Shown: positions 30,559-39,621, counted from the stretch's first letter. The stretch is DNA of 64,000 nt from Streptacidiphilus sp. P02-A3a (GCF_014084105.1 NZ_CP048289.1:4969922-5033921), one strand, 5' to 3'. The notes: generated from the letters alone by a model not told the origin. Numbers and translations are program-made.

Positions 30559-32025
30559 TCAACCCGCCCCACCCGTAACGCGGCCACCGGCCGCAGCCCC
30601 ACCGGGGCGGGTGTCGCGCCAGGCGGCGCGGGCCAGCAGCGCCGCGGCGAGGAAGGCCGCCGAGGCGATCAACGCCGACAGGTGCAGGCCGCGGACCAGG
30701 CGGCCGGGGCCCGCGGTGAGCGTGGCGAACAGGGCCACACCGACGGCGTTGCCCAGCTGGCGGCCCACGTTGAACACCGCCGACGCCGCCCCGGCGTTCC
30801 CCGCCGGGGCGGACCGCGCGATGGCGGTGGTGGCCGCCAGCACCGTGCCGGGAGTGGCCAGACCGGTCGCCACCAGGGCCGGCAGCAGCAGCGGATAAGG
30901 CGTGTGCGGACCGGCCAGCAGCCAGCCGAGGAACCCGACGCCGCCGACCAGCAGCGCCCCGGTCATCGGCGGGTACGGGCCGTGGCGCGCGGTCAGCCGG
31001 CCCGCGAGCGGGGCCGCGACCACCGCCATGCACACCGTCGGCAGCAACGCCAGGCCCGCGCCCAGCGCACCGTAGCCGCGTTCGTTCTGCAGGTACAACG
31101 TGGCCAGGTAGAGCATGCCGTAGTAGCCGAGGTTGAGCAGCACGCCGACCGCGACGGTGGCCGAGAAGCCCGGCGCGCCGAACAGCGACAGCGGCAGCAG
31201 CGGCGGCCGGTGCGGTACCGCGCGCGCCTCCCGTCGCCGCTCGGCCGCCACGAACAGCGCCAGCGCGACCGCGGCCAGGGCCCCGGCGCCCAGCACCACC
31301 GGCGAGGTCCAGCCCCGGGTCGCGGCCTCGTTGAGCGCCCCGGCCAGCGCCAGCACCCCGCTCACGCCCAGGACCTGGCCCAGCGGGTCCAGGCCCCGCC
31401 CGCCGGTCCGCGCGGCCCCGGCCGGAACGTGCCTGCAGGTCAGCCAGCAGGCCGCCAGCGCGACCGGGATGTTGACCAGGAAGGCCGCCCGCCAGTCCAG
31501 GCCCGCCACCAGCAGCCCGCCGACCAGCGGCCCCGCCGCGAACGCGACCCCGGCCAGCCCCGCCCAGACCCCCAGCGCCCGGGCCCTGCCCGCCGCGGAC
31601 GGATAGGAGGTGGTCAGCAGGGCCAGCGAGGTCGGCACCAGCAGCGCCCCACCCGCGCCCTGCGCCAGGCGCGCGGCGACCAGCGCACCGGCGCTGGTGG
31701 CCACCGCGCAGCCCAGGGAGGCCAGCGCGAAGACCCCGAGCCCGGCCAGCAGCACCCGGCGGTGCCCGAGCCGGTCACCGAAACCGCCGCCCAGCAGCAG
31801 CAGCGCGCCGAAGACCGCGCTGTAGCCGTCGACGACCCACGCCATGGCCGAGGCCCCGGCGCCGATCGAGTCGCGGATCGCGGGCACCGCGACAGTGACG
31901 ACGGTGACATCGAGCATGACCAGGAAGTAGCCCAGGCTCAGGGCGATCAGCGGCGGCCAGGCGGGCCGCCCGGCCGCGGCGGGCAGGGCCGTGCGCGGCG
32001 CCTCGGCGCCGGTCGTGGTTCTCAT
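30559..32025 (-). CDS. MFS transporter, DHA2 (14-TMS) drug exporter type
   Basis: A 488-residue membrane protein. PPLIALSLGYFLVMLDVTVV (motif with the conserved D in TM1) and the antiporter motif C region RLAQGAGGALLVPTSLALL mark the DHA2 drug:H+ family, with loop motif GDRLGHRR. It likely exports a toxic compound. It is divergent from an ArsR-type regulator with a perfect 13-bp-arm palindrome between them, implying direct repression. Confidence 0.9.
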   Translation of the reverse strand: MRTTTGAEAPRTALPAAAGRPAWPPLIALSLGYFLVMLDVTVVTVAVPAIRDSIGAGASAMAWVVDGYSAVFGALLLLGGGFGDRLGHRRVLLAGLGVFALASLGCAVATSAGALVAARLAQGAGGALLVPTSLALLTTSYPSAAGRARALGVWAGLAGVAFAAGPLVGGLLVAGLDWRAAFLVNIPVALAACWLTCRHVPAGAARTGGRGLDPLGQVLGVSGVLALAGALNEAATRGWTSPVVLGAGALAAVALALFVAAERRREARAVPHRPPLLPLSLFGAPGFSATVAVGVLLNLGYYGMLYLATLYLQNERGYGALGAGLALLPTVCMAVVAAPLAGRLTARHGPYPPMTGALLVGGVGFLGWLLAGPHTPYPLLLPALVATGLATPGTVLAATTAIARSAPAGNAGAASAVFNVGRQLGNAVGVALFATLTAGPGRLVRGLHLSALIASAAFLAAALLARAAWRDTRPGGAAAGGRVTGGAG

Positions 32026-32041
32026 GCCGCCATCGTGCGCG

Positions 32042-32073
32042 GCCGACGCTTAGCCCCCGCGCTAAGCGTCGGC
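32042..32073. promoter_or_regulatory. Operator: perfect inverted repeat between MFS and regulator genes
   Basis: GCCGACGCTTAGC (32042-32054) and GCTAAGCGTCGGC (32061-32073) are exact reverse complements around a 6-bp centre. They fill most of the 56-bp gap between the two divergent starts, so one site can control both genes. Confidence 0.7.
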
Positions 32074-32081
32074 GTAGCAAG

Positions 32082-32864
32082 ATGGCGGTCATGAACGACA
32101 CCGCGCGCCCGGGCGCGCCCCGGCCGGAGCCGGACATCGCGCGCGCCGCGCGGCTGCTGGCCAGCGCCTCCCGGGCGCGGATCCTCAAGGCCCTGTCCGA
32201 CGGGCGCCCGCTGACGGTCACCGTCCTGGCCGGCGAGGCCCAGGTGAGCGTCCCCACCGCCAGCGTGCACCTGGCGCGGCTGGCCGAGGCGGGGCTGGTG
32301 CGGGCCACGGACGCGGGACGCCACCGCTACTTCCGCCTGTCCGGTCCCGAGGTGGTCGCCGCCCTGGAGGCGCTGGCACTGATCGCCCCGCCCGCCCCCG
32401 CCCCGGCCCGCACCTTGCGCGCGCACAGCCGCGACCGGGCACTGCGCCGCTCGCGCACCTGCTACGACCACCTCGCGGGATCCCTGGGCGTGGCCCTGAT
32501 GGCCGCGTTCGTGGACCGCGGCCTGCTGCGCCGCGACCAGGCCGCCGCGGACACCGGCGCCGAGCGGCCCGCCGCCTACGGCAGGGGGGCCGCGTACCTG
32601 CTGACGCCCCGGGGGGCCGAGCGGTTCACCGCGTTCGGTATCGACGTGCCGGCGCTGACCGCGGGGCGGCGGCCGGTGGTGCGCTACTGCGTCGACTGGA
32701 GCGAGCGGCGCCACCACCTGGCCGGTGCGCTGGGCGCCGCGCTGGCGGCCCGCCTGTTCGCCACCGGCTGGCTGCGCTACGGCCTCTCACCACGCGTGGT
32801 CCACCTCACCGAGACCGGCACCCGGGGCCTGGCCGACGCCTTCGCGGTCGCACTGCCCGATTGA
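32082..32864 (+). CDS. ArsR-type winged-HTH regulator with extended C-terminus
   Basis: A 260-residue protein. The N-terminal ArsR wHTH (LLASASRARILKALSDGRPL, VSVPTASVHLARLAEAGLV, GRHRYFRLSG) is followed by a ~150-residue domain with RSRTCYDHLAGSLGVALMAA and RPVVRYCVDWSERRHHLAGA. The CYDH and YCVDWSERRHH segments have the look of the conserved ArsR/ligand half found in this actinomycete subgroup. Two starts are possible (32082 and 32091); neither has a strong ribosome binding site. Confidence 0.82.
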   Translation: MAVMNDTARPGAPRPEPDIARAARLLASASRARILKALSDGRPLTVTVLAGEAQVSVPTASVHLARLAEAGLVRATDAGRHRYFRLSGPEVVAALEALALIAPPAPAPARTLRAHSRDRALRRSRTCYDHLAGSLGVALMAAFVDRGLLRRDQAAADTGAERPAAYGRGAAYLLTPRGAERFTAFGIDVPALTAGRRPVVRYCVDWSERRHHLAGALGAALAARLFATGWLRYGLSPRVVHLTETGTRGLADAFAVALPD

Positions 32865-32915
32865 CGACGCACTCGCACCAGCCCCGGCCCGGGGCGGACC
32901 CCGGCCCGGGGCCGG

Positions 32916-33791
32916 TCAGGCGGTGCGCAGGGTGTCCAGGGCGGTGGCGATCGCCGCGGTCGCGCGGGTGGTGGGGCGGCCGATCAGTCGGGCCAGGTCA
33001 CCGCTGTCGGTGAACAGCTCCCCGCGCCGCAGGCCCTGGTCGGCGTCGGCGAGGATACCGGCGACGGGCGCGGGCAGGCCGGCGGCGACCAGGGCCTGGG
33101 CGTGCCCGGCCTCGGGCAGGTCGGTGTAGCTGACCTGGGTGCCCGCCTGGGCGGTGATCTCGGCGGCGAGCTGCGTGAGGGTGAACGGCTCGTCGCCGCC
33201 CAGTTCGTAGGCCCGGCCCTGGTGCCCGTCCCCGGTCAGCACGGCCGCCGCCGCGGCGGCGTAGTCGGCGCGGGCGGCGGCGCTGACCCGGCCCTGGCCC
33301 GCGCCGCCGACCACCGTGCCGTGCTCCAGGAAGACCGCCAGCTGGGCGGTGTAGTTCTCCAGGTACCAGCTGTTGCGCAGGAAGGTGAACGGCACCCCGC
33401 TCGCGCGCAGCAGGGCCTCGGTGGCCCGGTGGTCCTGCGCCAGGCGCAGCGTCGCGGTGTCCGCGTTGACGATGCTGCTGTAGGCCACCAGCGCGGCGCC
33501 CGCCCGACCGGCCGCCTCGATCACGTTGCGGTGCTGCTCCACCCGGGCGGCGCCGGTGGCGCTGCTGGAGACCAGCAGCACCCGGTCCGCGCCCTGGAGC
33601 GCGGCGCGCAGCGAGGCCGGGTCGCCGTAGTCGGCGGCGCGCACCCGCACGCCGCGCTCGGCCAGGTCCTTCAGCAGCTCCGGGCGGCGGCCGGTGGCGA
33701 CGATGTCGCCCGCGGGCACGCCCCGCTCCAGCAGGGCCTGGACGGTCAGGCGGCCCAGGTGGCCGGTGGCACCGGTGACGATCAGGGACAT
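32916..33791 (-). CDS. NmrA-like NAD(P)H-binding oxidoreductase (QOR2 type)
   Basis: A 291-residue atypical SDR. Rossmann motif VTGATGHLGRLTVQALLERG, VLLVSSSATGAARVEQHRNV, and FTFLRNSWYLENY are typical of the quinone oxidoreductase QorB/YtfG group. It reduces quinones or senses NADPH in the cytoplasm. ATG follows GAGGAG. Divergent from an HxlR regulator, the usual partner of this family. Confidence 0.88.
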   Translation of the reverse strand: MSLIVTGATGHLGRLTVQALLERGVPAGDIVATGRRPELLKDLAERGVRVRAADYGDPASLRAALQGADRVLLVSSSATGAARVEQHRNVIEAAGRAGAALVAYSSIVNADTATLRLAQDHRATEALLRASGVPFTFLRNSWYLENYTAQLAVFLEHGTVVGGAGQGRVSAAARADYAAAAAAVLTGDGHQGRAYELGGDEPFTLTQLAAEITAQAGTQVSYTDLPEAGHAQALVAAGLPAPVAGILADADQGLRRGELFTDSGDLARLIGRPTTRATAAIATALDTLRTA

Positions 33792-33894
33792 GGAGGGCTC
33801 CTCGGTTCGGTCTGTGTGACTCCACCGGGGTCAACCGGACCACGTCCTTGAGCGTTCCTGATCGCTGGTACGCACTATTTTGTAAGGTACTGGC

Positions 33895-34305
33895 ATGAAG
33901 GAAAGTATCAAGGTGAGCGCGGTGGCGCTGGGAGACTTCGCGGGCGATGTCTTCGACCCGAACTGCCCCAGCCGGATCCTGCTGGACCATGTGACCAGCC
34001 GCTGGGGGGTACTGGTCCTGGTCGCGCTCTCGAACGGGACGATGCGCTGGGGAGAGGTGCGGCGCTGGGTGAAGGGCATCACCGAGAAGATGCTCGCCCA
34101 CACCCTGCGCACCCTGGAGGCCGACGGGCTGGTACTGCGCGACGCCCACCCGGTGGTGCCGCCCCGCGTCGACTACAGCCTGACCGAACGCGGACAGGAA
34201 CTGGTGGAACTCCTGCTGCCCCTGGTGGAATGGGCCACCGCCCACGCCGTACCCGCCACCCCGGCGCCCGCCAACCCGGTGCCCGCCGCCGTACCCGCCT
34301 CCTGA
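33895..34305 (+). CDS. HxlR-family regulator
   Basis: A 136-residue HxlR protein with the DUF24 winged helix: CPSRILLDHVTSRWGVLVLV, MRWGEVRRWVKGITEKMLAH, YSLTERGQELVELLLPLVEW. The single Cys near position 27 is the conserved redox/electrophile sensor of many HxlR/QorR proteins. The upstream region holds GGTAC half-sites at 33867 and 33886. It probably represses the divergent reductase. The C-terminal PATPAPANPVPAAVPA tail is low complexity. Confidence 0.88.
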   Translation: MKESIKVSAVALGDFAGDVFDPNCPSRILLDHVTSRWGVLVLVALSNGTMRWGEVRRWVKGITEKMLAHTLRTLEADGLVLRDAHPVVPPRVDYSLTERGQELVELLLPLVEWATAHAVPATPAPANPVPAAVPAS

Positions 34306-34410
34306 GACCGGCACCCGCCCGCACAGCGGACGCGCGCCGCGAGGCGCGCGCATGGTGCGGGTGGTGTGGGGGGCGGGTGGTGTGCGGGGGGCGGGTGGTG
34401 TGGGGGGTGG

Positions 34411-35298
34411 TCAGCGGTCGGCGTCGGCTCCGGTGCTCCAGGCGGCGCGGAGCCGCCCGCCCGGCTCCCCCGGGCCGCCACGGTCCTGGGCCAGGTCGCC
34501 TGCCTGGCCCAGGCCCGCCCGGTAGGCCGGTTCCCACGCCGCCAGGTCGTTCAGGTCCGGGCCGAAGGCGCGCACCGAGGCGGGGTCCGGGCCGATGCTC
34601 ACCGCGGTGTCGGCCCCCGCCGCCGCCAGCTCCCGCTCAAGGGGCTCGCGCGGGAACAGGTGCGCCATCGGCTCGACCACGACCACGGTGCGGGCCCCGG
34701 CCGCAAGGTCCGCGTTGGTGCCCGAGCGCAGCGCGCCGTCCAGGTACCACCGCCCGTCGATGCCGACCGGCGGCACGGCCCCGGGGAAGGCGCCGCTGGC
34801 CGCCACCGCGTGCGCCAGCGGCACACCGCTGTCGCGGTCCCACACCACCGGCTCACCGGTGCCCGCGTCCACGGCGGTGATCAGCAGCCGCCGCCGGGGC
34901 CAGGCGTCGGTACCGATCAGGGCGGCGCGCGCGGCGATCACCGCCCGCTCGGCCCGGGGGTCCGCGCCCTCGAACGCGATCCGGCCGACGCGGCGCCTGG
35001 CCTCACCGGGCTCCAGGCCCCGCTCCCCCAGCACCGCGAACACGCGGCCCGCCGTGGCCCGGTCCGCCCGGGGCCGGTCCCGCGCGTCCGGGCCGCCCGC
35101 CGGGGCCGCCAGCCGGCCCGGGTCCTGACCGGTCGCGAGCACCGCCGCCACGATCGCGCCGGCCGAGGTGCCGACGATCAGGTCGGCCTCGCCCAGATCC
35201 ACGCCGCCGCGGCGCAGCCCGCAGGCCAGGCCCGCCATCCAGGCCGTGCCGACCGGGCCGCCGGAACCCAGGACCAGTGCCCGCTCGAAGGTGCGCAT
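34411..35298 (-). CDS. Patatin-like phospholipase
   Basis: A 295-residue patatin-fold hydrolase. Oxyanion loop LVLGSGGPVGTAWMAGLACG, nucleophile elbow GTSAG with the catalytic Ser, and the catalytic Asp in WYLDGALRSGTNADLA. It would cleave acyl chains from phospholipids or glycerides with a Ser-Asp dyad. No signal peptide. Divergent from a TetR regulator; a CGTA-CCATA-TACG palindrome (35329-35341) lies between them. Confidence 0.88.
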   Translation of the reverse strand: MRTFERALVLGSGGPVGTAWMAGLACGLRRGGVDLGEADLIVGTSAGAIVAAVLATGQDPGRLAAPAGGPDARDRPRADRATAGRVFAVLGERGLEPGEARRRVGRIAFEGADPRAERAVIAARAALIGTDAWPRRRLLITAVDAGTGEPVVWDRDSGVPLAHAVAASGAFPGAVPPVGIDGRWYLDGALRSGTNADLAAGARTVVVVEPMAHLFPREPLERELAAAGADTAVSIGPDPASVRAFGPDLNDLAAWEPAYRAGLGQAGDLAQDRGGPGEPGGRLRAAWSTGADADR

Positions 35299-35374
35299 CG
35301 TGTTCCCCCCTCACTTCTTGAAACAGTCGTACCATATACGTGCGGGCACGGTCCCGGCCCCGCTTTCCCGGTCA

Positions 35375-35422
<48 letters not shown>

Positions 35423-35434
35423 AGGAGATCCGCC

Positions 35435-36028
35435 GTGGGGCGACCCGCAGACCCGGCCCGCCGCGGGCGCACCCTGGCCCGGGCCACCGACTACGTGCTG
35501 GCGCACGGCCTGGCCGGGCTGAGCCTGCGTCCGCTGGCCGCGGCCCTGGGCACCAGCCCCCGGATGCTGCTCTACGACTTCGGCAGCAAGGAGGAGTTGG
35601 TCGCCGCGGTGCTGGCCGAGGCCCGCCGCCGGGGCGCGGCGCGGCTGGCCGAGCACCGTGCGGCGCCGGGCGAGGGCGCGCGCGAGCGGCTGCGCGGCAT
35701 CTGGGCGTGGATCAGCGCGGACGAACGCGCGCCGTTCGTCCGGTTGTTCTTCGAGGTGCACGCCGAGGGCCTGGTCCACCCCGAGACCTATCCCGGCCAG
35801 GGCGAGGCGGTCACGGACTGGTTCCAGACCCTCGGTGCCGCCTTCGGGTCCGTCAGCGCCGGGCCGGGTGACACGGTGACGCCCACGCTGGTCATGGCCG
35901 TCCTGCGGGGCCTGCTGTTCGACCTGACCGCCACCGGCGACCGCGACCGCGCCGACCGCGCGCTGGAGCGCTTCGCCGAACTGCTCCACCACGGCGCCCC
36001 GCCACACGCCCCCGAGCCCGGCGGCTGA
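35435..36028 (+). CDS. TetR-family transcriptional regulator
   Basis: A 197-residue protein. The N-terminal HTH (ATDYVLAHGLAGLSLRPLAA, LGTSPRMLLYDFGSKEELVA) is typical TetR/AcrR; the C-terminal domain is helical (IWAWISADERAPFVRLFFEV). GTG at 35435 follows GAGGAGA. Divergent from and presumably repressing the patatin gene. Confidence 0.88.
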   Translation: MGRPADPARRGRTLARATDYVLAHGLAGLSLRPLAAALGTSPRMLLYDFGSKEELVAAVLAEARRRGAARLAEHRAAPGEGARERLRGIWAWISADERAPFVRLFFEVHAEGLVHPETYPGQGEAVTDWFQTLGAAFGSVSAGPGDTVTPTLVMAVLRGLLFDLTATGDRDRADRALERFAELLHHGAPPHAPEPGG

Positions 36029-36082
36029 CCCCGGCGGCTGACCCCGGCGGCTGGTTCGCGGCGGCTGGGCGGGGGGTGCGGG

Positions 36083-36844
36083 TCAGCCCCGGTAGGGCGG
36101 GGTGATGCCCCAGTCCCAGCGCGGCATCGGCGCCTGGGCGGGCGGGGGCGGCTGGGGGCCGGAGTAGACCAGGGCCATCCGGGTGCCCCACTCCAGGTAG
36201 TACGCGAAGACCGCGCGGAACTCGGGGTCGCCGGGCAGGCCGACCTCGTCGGCGGTGTCCGCCAGCAGCGAGACCCAGCGGCGGCGCTGGCGCTCGCTCA
36301 GCGCCAGGCCCAGGTGCCGGGAGGCCATGTGCCGGTGGCCGCCGTGCTCGGCGCTGTAGCGGGCCGGGCCGCCGAAGACCTCGCCGAGCCAGGCCGCGAC
36401 GTGCTCGGCGTGCCGCGGGTCCTTTCCGGCGAAGACCGGCGCCAGGAGCTCGTCCTGCTCGACGTGCTCGTAGAAGCGGCGGAACAGCAGGTCGAACGCC
36501 GGCGCCCCGCCGGCCCACTCGTACAGCGTCGGTGTCGATCCGCCCCGGCCCGCGACCGCGGTCACCTCGTAGTGGCGCATCTCGCGGACGGCTTCGAGGT
36601 AGGGCTCGACCTCGGCGAGGAAGGCGGCGAAGTGCTCGCCCTTGCGGAACCCCTCCAGGTGGTCCTTGGTGGAGGTCCAGCCGATACGCAGGATGTAGGC
36701 GTCCGGGTCCTCGGTGCAGCGGGCGAGTTCGAAGTCCACGCACTGCTCGGCCCGCCCGAGCGCCCCGGCGGCCCGCTGGTACGCCTCCTGGAACGCCGTG
36801 TGCCGGGGTTCGGCGATCCGGTAGCGGATGTACTCGACAATCAT
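36083..36844 (-). CDS. Antibiotic-monooxygenase-domain/truncated-hemoglobin fusion
   Basis: A 253-residue two-domain protein. Residues 1-95 are an ABM (ferredoxin-like) domain (MIVEYIRYRIAEPRHTAFQE, LRIGWTSTKDHLEGFRKGEH). Residues ~110-235 are a group II truncated hemoglobin (FDLLFRRFYEHVEQDELLAP, proximal-His region GGHRHMASRHLGLALS, WVSLLADTADEVGLP). ABM-trHb chimeras are known in streptomycetes and are thought to oxidise or detoxify small aromatics or NO. ATG at 36844 starts exactly at the ABM domain. Divergent from an HxlR regulator. Confidence 0.88.
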   Translation of the reverse strand: MIVEYIRYRIAEPRHTAFQEAYQRAAGALGRAEQCVDFELARCTEDPDAYILRIGWTSTKDHLEGFRKGEHFAAFLAEVEPYLEAVREMRHYEVTAVAGRGGSTPTLYEWAGGAPAFDLLFRRFYEHVEQDELLAPVFAGKDPRHAEHVAAWLGEVFGGPARYSAEHGGHRHMASRHLGLALSERQRRRWVSLLADTADEVGLPGDPEFRAVFAYYLEWGTRMALVYSGPQPPPPAQAPMPRWDWGITPPYRG

Positions 36845-36917
36845 GGAAGGACTCAAGCGCAGCCTCGCGCTCCCGGCAAGGACTGACCCAGTGGTAAGCA
36901 CCCGGAACAGGACAACG

Positions 36918-37262
36918 ATGCTCACGGATGATCAGATCTTCCGCTGTCCGGTCGAGTTGACGCTGGAGGTGATCGGCGGCAAGTGGGCCACGATCGTGCT
37001 GGCGCACCTCAAGGAGGGCGTGCACCGCTACGGCGCGCTGCGGCGCAAGATGCCCGACGTCAGCGAGAAGGTCCTGGTCCAGCGGCTCCGCGCGCTGGAG
37101 GCCACGGGGCTGATCGCGAGGCGGTCCGACCAGGGGACGCCGCCGCGCGTGGAGTACCGGCTGACCCAGGAGGGGCTCAGCCTGGTCCCGGTACTGGAGG
37201 CGCTCTACACCTGGGGCGAGCAGCGCGCGGCCCGCACCGGCGCCCGCATCGAACCGATGTGA
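36918..37262 (+). CDS. HxlR-family regulator
   Basis: A 114-residue HxlR protein. FRCPVELTLEVIGGKWATIV with the conserved N-terminal Cys, YGALRRKMPDVSEKVLVQRL, and YRLTQEGLSLVPVLEALYTW. ATG at 36918 has AGGA upstream. Partner of the divergent ABM-globin gene (73-bp shared promoter region), implying control by an electrophile or redox signal. Confidence 0.9.
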   Translation: MLTDDQIFRCPVELTLEVIGGKWATIVLAHLKEGVHRYGALRRKMPDVSEKVLVQRLRALEATGLIARRSDQGTPPRVEYRLTQEGLSLVPVLEALYTWGEQRAARTGARIEPM

Positions 37263-37424
37263 CCGCCCCGGGCCGCGCGAACCGCACCAGAGCGCACCAG
37301 AGCGGCCCGAGCCAGGCGCGGCGGGGCGGGGCGCGGTCGGTGATCCGGTGCTCGCCGGCGATCCGGCGACGGCTGGAAACCGCTGTACGGGGAACCGGAA
37401 CGGCGCCGCCGCGTCGAAGTGGGC

Positions 37425-37847
37425 ATGGGCACACCACGCGTTGCCGCCGCGCTCCTGGCCGTCCTGGTCGGCTGCGCCGCACCGGCCGGGTGCTCGGCGC
37501 CCGCCGGTACCGCCCCGGGCCCCGGGCGGTACCGGCGGGTGCCGGTACCCGGCGGCGCCGTCTACTACCGCGCCCGGGACCGCACCCTGCACGTCCTTTC
37601 CTGCGGCGCCGAGTTCCGGCTGGACCAGTCGGCGCACCAGGTCACCCTGGCGGCCGCCGCCTACGCCTTCGCTCCCGGCGCGGCCTCGTGCCGGGCCTAC
37701 GACTTCACCCTGGCGCTGCGCGCCCCGCTGGGCGGCCGCCGCGTGGTCGACGCGACCACCGGCGCCCGGCTGCCGGTCAGGGACTGGGCCCAGTTCCCCG
37801 CCGACGCCCCGCAGACACCCGCCCCCACGCTGCCCGCGGGCGGCTGA
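37425..37847 (+). CDS. Putative lipoprotein (140 aa)
   Basis: Hydrophobic N-terminus AAALLAVLVGC with a lipobox (LVGC, or PAGC a few residues later), then a ~100-residue beta-rich domain (VYYRARDRTLHVLSCGAEFR, SCRAYDFTLALRAPLGGRRV) with a likely disulfide. GTG at 37419 is an alternative start. Family not recognised. A strong hairpin follows the stop. Confidence 0.6.
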   Translation: MGTPRVAAALLAVLVGCAAPAGCSAPAGTAPGPGRYRRVPVPGGAVYYRARDRTLHVLSCGAEFRLDQSAHQVTLAAAAYAFAPGAASCRAYDFTLALRAPLGGRRVVDATTGARLPVRDWAQFPADAPQTPAPTLPAGG

Positions 37848-37854
37848 ACCCCCG

Positions 37855-37881
37855 CCCGCGCCCGGGCGAACCGGGCGCGGG
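37855..37881. terminator. GC-rich hairpin terminator
   Basis: CCCGCGCCCGG-GCGAA-CCGGGCGCGGG: an 11-bp perfect stem and a 5-base loop 8 bp after the lipoprotein stop. It also lies downstream of the convergent GH16 gene, so it may serve both. Confidence 0.6.
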
Positions 37882-37964
37882 CGCGGGCGGACCGGGCCCG
37901 GGGCGGACCGGGCGCGGGGCCCGTCCCACCCAGGGGTCCGCTCAGGGGTCCGGTCAGGGGCGCG

Positions 37965-39416
37965 TCAGGAGTTGGGGACGGTGTCGGTGAAGTGGGTACC
38001 GGCGCTGTAGTAGCCGTTGACCGCCGTGGAGACCTGGCCCGGGCTCAGCGCGCCGGAGTTGTTGAAGTAGACCCAGTTGACCTTCTCGTCCCAGGTCCGT
38101 GAACCGCTGGCGCCGGCCAGGTCGATGAACCACTCGTTGAAGTCGATGGTCATCGGCTCGCGCGGGTAGTAGATCCCGGTGGTGCTGAAGTACTGCTGGC
38201 CGTCGACGTAGTAGGTCACCGTGCCGTTCTCCACGGTCATCTCCAGCGTGTGCCAGCCCTGGAGGCTGCTGATCACGTTGTGGGTCTGCCGGTTCATCGC
38301 GTCCGCGCTGTACCAGGTGGTGGTGTACAGCGTCGGCCCGGGCGCGCCCCAGCCGCCGTTGGGCAGGTACTCGTTGTCCATCTCGCTGTACAGGGAGTTG
38401 TCCGGCGAGATGGTGTAGAAGGTCTCGTTGACGTGGTCGCCGTTTTGGCCGGTGGTGGGCGCGTCGTTGAAGTAGACCCGGGCCGCGTAGGTGCCCTGGA
38501 AGAACTTCTCACTGGTGGTGTCGATCTCGGCCTGGGTGGTGGTGGTCCCGTCGGTGGTGGCCTCCAGCCGCATCACCTTTCCGCCCTGGGCGGTCGGGTC
38601 GCTGGGGAAGCTGATCGCGTTCTGGGACCAGGTGTTGGCGATGCCCGGGCCGCCGGAGCCGGTGCGGATGGTCCAGTCGTGGGCGCTCAGGTCGGGGTCG
38701 TTGGGACCGGTGTAGTCGAAGTCGTCGAACAGGGTGCCGCCGGAGGGCGGGGCACCGGTCGAGGTGGCGGTCGGCGTCGGGGTGGGGGTCGGCGAGGCGC
38801 CACCGGACCCGGACCCGGTCGGGGTGGGGGTGGGGGTGGCGCCGGACGGTTCGGTGCCCCACACCAGCGCGCCGTTGACGTAGGCGGTGACCGTCTGCGA
38901 GGGGGTGTAGCCGGTGTCGGCGGCGTTGAACGAGTAGTCGTTCGCCTGGTTCACGTTCTGCCAGTCGCTGCGGTACAGCCGCAGTTCCAGGTCACCGCTG
39001 CTGGCACCCGCCGCCAGGCTCCCGGCCGACGCGTCGAAGCTGATCTGCAGGTAGTGGTCGGCCGTCGCGGTCGGATCGGCCATCGCGACCACCGTGCCGG
39101 TCAGGTTCGAGCAGCCGGGCACCGCCCAGGCGCAGGCGAAGGTGTAGGGCACGGTGGTGTCGGCGCTGAAGTAGTAGCGCAGGGTGACCTGGCTGAGCGC
39201 GACGGCGCTGGAGGTGTTGTTGACGACCTCCAGCCAGGGATCGACCTCGTCGGCACTGGCGGCGGTGCTGCTGGTCTTGTACAGCACCGACAGCGCGGGG
39301 CTGTCCGCGTGCGCGGTGCGCACGGTGGGGTAGAGCGCGACTGCCGTGCAGACCAGCGACGCGGCGGCGATCAGTGCGCGGCGGGTGCCGCGCGGACGGG
39401 TGCGGACGTGCTCCAT
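37965..39416 (-). CDS. Secreted CBM3-GH16 glycoside hydrolase
   Basis: A 483-residue secreted enzyme. Signal peptide (ALIAAASLVCTAVALYPTVR, cut near AHA-DS), a CBM3-type module (residues ~40-190; VDPWLEVVNNTSSAVALSQV), a Thr-Pro/Gly-Ser linker, and a GH16 domain whose active-site strand SEMDNEYLPN fits E-x-D-x-E (nucleophile and acid/base Glu). GH16 enzymes cleave beta-1,3/1,4-glucans and related polymers; CBM3 binds crystalline cellulose or chitin. ATG at 39416 follows AGGAGT. It shares a 17-bp operator with the divergent sugar transport operon. Confidence 0.88.
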   Translation of the reverse strand: MEHVRTRPRGTRRALIAAASLVCTAVALYPTVRTAHADSPALSVLYKTSSTAASADEVDPWLEVVNNTSSAVALSQVTLRYYFSADTTVPYTFACAWAVPGCSNLTGTVVAMADPTATADHYLQISFDASAGSLAAGASSGDLELRLYRSDWQNVNQANDYSFNAADTGYTPSQTVTAYVNGALVWGTEPSGATPTPTPTGSGSGGASPTPTPTPTATSTGAPPSGGTLFDDFDYTGPNDPDLSAHDWTIRTGSGGPGIANTWSQNAISFPSDPTAQGGKVMRLEATTDGTTTTQAEIDTTSEKFFQGTYAARVYFNDAPTTGQNGDHVNETFYTISPDNSLYSEMDNEYLPNGGWGAPGPTLYTTTWYSADAMNRQTHNVISSLQGWHTLEMTVENGTVTYYVDGQQYFSTTGIYYPREPMTIDFNEWFIDLAGASGSRTWDEKVNWVYFNNSGALSPGQVSTAVNGYYSAGTHFTDTVPNS

Positions 39417-39472
39417 GAGGACTCCTGTGGGGGGAGACGGGGGGCTACGGCACCACAGAACACCCAACCTAG

Positions 39473-39489
39473 TGACCACTGGTCATGTC
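39473..39489 (-). promoter_or_regulatory. Shared operator, copy facing the GH16 gene
   Basis: On the minus strand reads GACATGACCAGTGGTCA, with the inverted repeat TGACC...GGTCA. It is 56 bp before the GH16 start and matches the site at 39624-39640 in 16 of 17 positions. Confidence 0.7.
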
Positions 39490-39621
39490 GTGTGTGCCGT
39501 TTGACGTACAAGGTGATTGCCAGAACTCCCCATGTCAAGGCCGGATTCATGATCTCCATCGGCCACCGGGCGGACATTTCGCCCCCTGCGCAGGTGGGGG
39601 CGGGCAATCCCGATACGTGCA

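Noticed and set aside
27713..30898. A 1,061-codon plus-strand frame overlapping the binding protein and monooxygenase genes
   Set aside because: Out-of-phase shadow: Arg/Pro/His-rich, while both real genes in the other frame have full domain signatures.
30682..32094. A 470-codon frame antisense to the MFS exporter
   Set aside because: Gln/Arg-rich shadow with no start signal; the MFS gene is clearly real.
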